Origin: AC-49 sp963766605
GTDB taxonomy: Bacteria; Actinomycetota; Thermoleophilia; Solirubrobacterales; Solirubrobacteraceae
NCBI GenBank assembly: GCA_963766605.1
Contig: CAVYAT010000003.1
Span: forward strand, 62,001-126,000
Length of the DNA: 64,000 nucleotides
Direction of reading: 5' to 3'
The notes beneath the pieces were generated by a model. That model was given only the letters and a program-made list of their open reading frames with translations. It made no database searches and was not told the DNA's origin. Shown piece by piece: positions 61,139 to 64,000 of this stretch. The translations under genes were made by a program, and so were the position numbers. Position 1 is the stretch's first letter. Each line of letters begins with the position of its first letter.

Positions 61139-61767
61139 GACTTCTGATCGCCGACGACCACGGAATCGTGCGCGGCGGCCTGCGCGCGCTGCTGGACCGC
61201 CAGCCCGACATGGAGGTCATCGCCGAGGCGGCCGACGGCGCCGACGCGCTCGCCGAGGCGCTGTCGCACCGGCCCGATGTCGCGATCCTCGATGTCGCGA
61301 TGCCGAAGCTGACCGGGCTGCAGGTCGCCCGCGAGCTGCACGCCCATGCGCCCGAGATCGACGTCCTGATCCTGTCGATGCACGACGACGAGCGCTACCT
61401 GTTCGAGGCGCTCAAGGCCGGCGCGTCGGGCTACGTGCTCAAGAGCGAGGCCGACCACGACCTCGTCGACGCGGTCCGCGCCGTCAAGCGGGGCGAGTCG
61501 TTCCTCACCAACGCCGCCGAGCGCTCGCTGGTGCGCGCATGGATGGCCGACGACGCCACCGGCCCCGTCGAGCCGTTGACCCCGCGCGAGCAGGAGGTGC
61601 TGAAGCTGATCGCCGAGGCCCACACCAACAACGAGATCGCCGAGATCCTGCACCTCAGCGCCAAGACCGTCGAGTCCCACCGCGGCAACCTGCTGCGCAA
61701 GCTCGGGATGCGCGACCGCGTTGAACTCGTCCGCTACGCGATTCGCCGCGGGCTGGTGGAGCCTTAG
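61135..61767 (+). CDS. NarL/FixJ-type response regulator
   Basis: The 210-residue protein has a receiver domain with the acidic pair DD (7-8), phospho-acceptor Asp53 in AILDVAMPKL and switch Lys in GYVLKSEA. A LuxR helix-turn-helix runs from LTPREQEVLKLIAEA to VESHRGNLLRKLGM. It pairs with the kinase just upstream. Targets are unknown; the palindrome directly after its stop is noted separately. Confidence 0.93.
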   Translation: MRLLIADDHGIVRGGLRALLDRQPDMEVIAEAADGADALAEALSHRPDVAILDVAMPKLTGLQVARELHAHAPEIDVLILSMHDDERYLFEALKAGASGYVLKSEADHDLVDAVRAVKRGESFLTNAAERSLVRAWMADDATGPVEPLTPREQEVLKLIAEAHTNNEIAEILHLSAKTVESHRGNLLRKLGMRDRVELVRYAIRRGLVEP

Positions 61768-62048
61768 CTGTAGTTCCCAGGCACGTTGTTCGCCTCCGCG
61801 GGTCGCGGGCGCGGGCGGGGGCCCAACTGCATCACTGAGGAGGGAGCCGGGGTCGCCCGTAGGCGAACGTCCCGTTCTGTGGCCTATGGGCACCAGAACG
61901 GGACGTTGGCCCAGCGCAGAGGGGCTGGGGTTGGGATTCGTGCCTCAGAACGCCGCCGGCGCCGGTGACTGCGCCTTTCTCAGTGATGCAGTTCCGAACT
62001 GCCAAGAACCGCACACCAACCGAACAACGTGCCCGGGACCTACACCTA
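61765..62048. repeat. 284-base three-tier nested palindrome between convergent genes
   Basis: Three inverted repeats share one centre. The outer arms are 61765-61792 and 62021-62048, matching at 25 of 28 bases and including both flanking TAG stop codons. The middle arms are 61825-61839 and 61979-61993, 15 of 15. The inner arms are 61866-61879 and 61894-61907, 14 of 14, around a 14-base loop. A transcript from either strand could fold into one long hairpin. No ORF is supported inside. Confidence 0.85.
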
Positions 62049-63368
62049 GATCTTCCCGTTGCGCTCGCAGTTGCGCATCGTGAAGTGCACGTTGGCCTTC
62101 AGGCGGCGGGTGAAGACGATGTCGTTGCCCTTGCCGCAGTTGATCGTACCCTTGCCGTAGTAGGCGTAGATCGTGTCGTTGCCCGCGCCGGCGCTGATCG
62201 TGTTCGTGCCGTGACTCGTGTAGATCCAGTCGTTACCGGCGCCGCCCCTCATCGTGTCGTGCTGCCTGGTCGTATTACGGGGGACCGGCCACTCGTCGCC
62301 CCAGATGATGTCGTTGCCCTTGCCGCCGGTGATGCGGTCGGAGCCGTTGGCGCCGAGCAGCTCGTCGTTCAATCGCGAGCCGGTGATCGTGCGCCCGTGG
62401 TCGTCGGCGATCATCAGCGCGCCGGTCACCGCGGGCCAGCCCTTGTGGCTGACCTTGTCACGACCGCCGGCCGTGCGCCGGCCGTTGCCCGGCCCGCACT
62501 GCACGCCGACGCGGACGTGGGCGCAGACGCCGGCGCCCTTCGGCGCCGTCGTACCGGGCTTGCGCTTGCGGGGCTTGGGCAGCGTCACGATGCCCGGCGT
62601 GTCGAGCGACACCGGCGACGCCGGCTCGCAGCTGGTGGCCATCGACGCCGGCGCGCTTGAGGCGCCGTCGGCCGGCACGGCCGAGAACTGCCACGTCTTG
62701 GCGCACGACACCGCACCGACCCAAGACAGCGACGCGATGCGAGGATCGGCCTGCTCCTGGGCATCGGTGAGGTTGCGGCCGCTGCCGATCGAGAAGTTCA
62801 GGTTCAGCAGCCCGTCGCCCCCGCCGGGGCCGAGCAGCTGCAACACACCCGGCCACTGGAGGCTCAGCGTCGGGCCGCTGAGCGACACCGGCACGACCAC
62901 CCGCACGGCTGGGTACGAGATCGTGGCGACGAGGTTCAGGCTGCGCCCGCCGGGCGCGTTGAAACCCGACATGCGAACCGGGATCGGCTGCACGCCGTCA
63001 TCGGGGTACTGCGGGTCGGGCGGTGCGAGGATCGTCGCGTTGGCGTAGATGACCTGGGACCCACCCGGGCACAGCGTCTCGTCGTCGGAGACCTGCGCCG
63101 GCGTGCACGACGCCATTCCGGCCGGGGCCCCGAGCGCCAGCCCCCGGTCGAACGTCATCGCCAGCGTGTCGAAGGGCGCTCCGGCGGTCTCTGAGCCGGT
63201 GTCGTAGTTGAGCGTGACGTTGAGCGGGTTCGGGCTGGCCGACGTCCCCGCGAACGGGTTGTCGACGTCGACATCGAGCGTCGCCGCATGCGCCGGACCG
63301 GCGCTCAGTGCGACCGCCGTCAGGGCGGCGAGGATCCCCCTGGCCGTGTGGGTACCCGGCGTGCGCAC
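62046..63368 (-). CDS. secreted protein with C-terminal RTX-like repeats
   Basis: The 440-residue product has a signal peptide (ILAALTAVALSAGPAHA) and a beta-rich domain of about 270 residues that I do not recognise. A Lys/Pro-rich linker and a cysteine-containing segment follow. The RTX-like beta-roll runs from about 325 (LLGANGSDRITGGKGNDIIWG, MRGGAGNDWIYTSHG, SAGAGNDTIYAYYG) and ends CGKGNDIVF and RNCERNG. The start is GTG. Its C-terminus parallels the small protein at 56544. Stop codon lies inside the outer arm of the palindrome. Confidence 0.75.
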   Translation of the reverse strand: MRTPGTHTARGILAALTAVALSAGPAHAATLDVDVDNPFAGTSASPNPLNVTLNYDTGSETAGAPFDTLAMTFDRGLALGAPAGMASCTPAQVSDDETLCPGGSQVIYANATILAPPDPQYPDDGVQPIPVRMSGFNAPGGRSLNLVATISYPAVRVVVPVSLSGPTLSLQWPGVLQLLGPGGGDGLLNLNFSIGSGRNLTDAQEQADPRIASLSWVGAVSCAKTWQFSAVPADGASSAPASMATSCEPASPVSLDTPGIVTLPKPRKRKPGTTAPKGAGVCAHVRVGVQCGPGNGRRTAGGRDKVSHKGWPAVTGALMIADDHGRTITGSRLNDELLGANGSDRITGGKGNDIIWGDEWPVPRNTTRQHDTMRGGAGNDWIYTSHGTNTISAGAGNDTIYAYYGKGTINCGKGNDIVFTRRLKANVHFTMRNCERNGKI

Positions 63369-63387
63369 GCAGGGCGAACCTATCGGC

Positions 63388-63969
63388 TCAGCCGCCGCCC
63401 CCGAAGCGCAGACCCCCGCCCCCGCCGCCCCCGCCGAACAGGCCGCCCGCGCCGCCGAAGGGGCTGACGCCCTTGGCCGTCGCGCGGACGGTCGCAGCGG
63501 TCACGGTCCCGGTCTGCGCCGTTGCGCCGGTCACGACGACGGTGTCGCCGGGGTGGACGTCAGCCGCCGTGGCCTTGGCGTTGCGGTCGACCGTCGTCGA
63601 CGCGCTCGAGGTCTTGACCTTGACCGTCGTCCCGTCGCTCGTCGTGACGTACAGCGTCGAGCCGTGCTTGTAGGCCACGGTCCCGGTCGTGGGCGCCGAG
63701 GTACCGTCGCCCGCCGCCGCCGGAGCGCCCGTCGCACCGCCGCCGAACGCGCCGCGCGGGATGCCGCCGGCCGCCGCGAGGGCGGCGAGCCGCCCCCCGC
63801 CCGCCTGGCCCGAACCCGAGCCGGCGTTGTGCTTTTGGACCTGCACGCCGCCGTAGAAACCGGCGGCGGCGACGATCACCGCAGCCAGCGCGGCCGTCAC
63901 CGGCGTCACCAGCCGCCGCCGCGGGCGGGGCGGCAGGTCTGCGAGCTCGTCGTGGGTGATGTCGGTCAT
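63388..63969 (-). CDS. membrane-anchored DUF5666-like protein
   Basis: The 193-residue product has a basic N-terminus, one membrane helix (VTAALAAVIVAAAGFYGGV), a Gly/Ala linker and a DUF5666-like beta domain (GTVAYKHGSTLYVTTSDG, VHPGDTVVVTGA). A Gly-rich tail ends the protein. It starts in an ATGA overlap with a MacB-type permease, so it may work with that export system. Confidence 0.65.
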   Translation of the reverse strand: MTDITHDELADLPPRPRRRLVTPVTAALAAVIVAAAGFYGGVQVQKHNAGSGSGQAGGGRLAALAAAGGIPRGAFGGGATGAPAAAGDGTSAPTTGTVAYKHGSTLYVTTSDGTTVKVKTSSASTTVDRNAKATAADVHPGDTVVVTGATAQTGTVTAATVRATAKGVSPFGGAGGLFGGGGGGGGLRFGGGG

Positions 63970-64000
63970 TCGAACCTCAGTGCGTCGATGGGACTCATAC
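63966..64000 (-). CDS. MacB/FtsX-type ABC permease, last codons (partial)
   Basis: Only the C-terminal residues MSPIDALRFE plus the stop are inside the window. That ending is typical of MacB-family permeases, where the last residues after the final helix read close to PIEALRYE. The rest lies beyond base 64000. Identification is from this short motif alone. Confidence 0.55.
   Translation of the reverse strand, partial: MSPIDALRFE

Noticed and set aside
1..64000. CRISPR arrays, insertion sequences, phage genes and rRNA operons
   Set aside because: No regularly spaced direct repeats, transposase or integrase motifs, or rRNA-like stretches were seen on either strand.

Overview
The window is a 64-kb piece of a very GC-rich chromosome with tightly packed genes. 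Many neighbours overlap by four bases (ATGA or GTGA) or one base (TGATG), and GTG starts are common. The housekeeping gene content and order suggest an actinobacterium: rplM-rpsI-glmM-glmS-acpS-nnr-alr, guaB3-guaA without CBS domains, and a CysO/Mec/CysM cysteine pathway. The many exported proteins with IPT/TIG-type, putative-Ig, RTX-like and DUF6351-like regions lead me to guess class Thermoleophilia (Solirubrobacterales), but this is inference, not a sequence match. I saw no insertion sequence, prophage, CRISPR array, rRNA or tRNA.

Layout. 1-2521: end of a cytochrome c oxidase locus (ctaD tail, a two-repeat USP-like protein, ctaE, a small membrane protein) facing a lipoprotein that fuses cytochrome c to a cupredoxin. 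2536-7537: a glycosyltransferase, an HD-GYP protein and several exported or small proteins of unknown role. 7593-16880 (minus strand): a long housekeeping run for ribosomal proteins L13/S9, amino-sugar synthesis, acyl-carrier-protein activation, NAD(P)HX repair, D-alanine, tRNA CCA ends and a HIT protein. 16996-19525 (plus): M23 peptidase, rhodanese and methyltransferase, coupled by overlaps. 19530-23979: two tandem copies of a 722-residue secreted DUF6351-like protein. 24078-26948: guaB3-guaA with a terminator-like leader. 27212-33049: a cell-wall binding protein, then a minus-strand run with a lipoprotein, a PfkB kinase, a D,D-carboxypeptidase, a LysM protein, pyrF and HU. 33106-38397: small genes, an Ig-like exported protein, a CDF transporter, rdgB-rph-murI and an orphan Flp-type pilin. 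38478-44556: a glycosyltransferase, two zinc-ribbon proteins, an alpha/beta hydrolase, a histone-deacetylase-like enzyme, nadB and a small zinc-knuckle protein. 44677-54149: a hydantoinase/oxoprolinase pair, a hairpin-rich gene-free stretch, a large LuxR-family ATPase regulator, a 3-hydroxyisobutyrate-dehydrogenase-like enzyme, a DUF1802 protein and its neighbour. 54154-59918 (mostly minus): tandem DUF2007-like genes, mec (JAMM), tatA, cysM, then gadB, cysO and a rhodanese-ThiF protein. 60182-61767: a NarL-type two-component pair. 61765-62048: a three-tier nested palindrome. 62046-64000: an RTX-like secreted protein, a membrane-anchored DUF5666-like protein and the last codons of a MacB-type permease.

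How genes work together. The moeZ-like, cysO, cysM and mec genes form the sulfur-carrier route to cysteine known from Mycobacterium tuberculosis, here split over two minus-strand operons. The ctaD/ctaE genes and the cytochrome c-cupredoxin lipoprotein probably belong to one respiratory electron path. glmM/glmS, alr, murI, the D,D-carboxypeptidase and the peptidoglycan-binding exported proteins all serve the cell wall. The most unusual item is the nested palindrome at 61765-62048. Other points of interest are the terminator hairpin just before guaB3, the acidic 138-residue N-terminus on ribosomal protein S9, and two genes (pyrF and the one ending at 54149) whose conserved N-termini lie upstream of any good ATG start.
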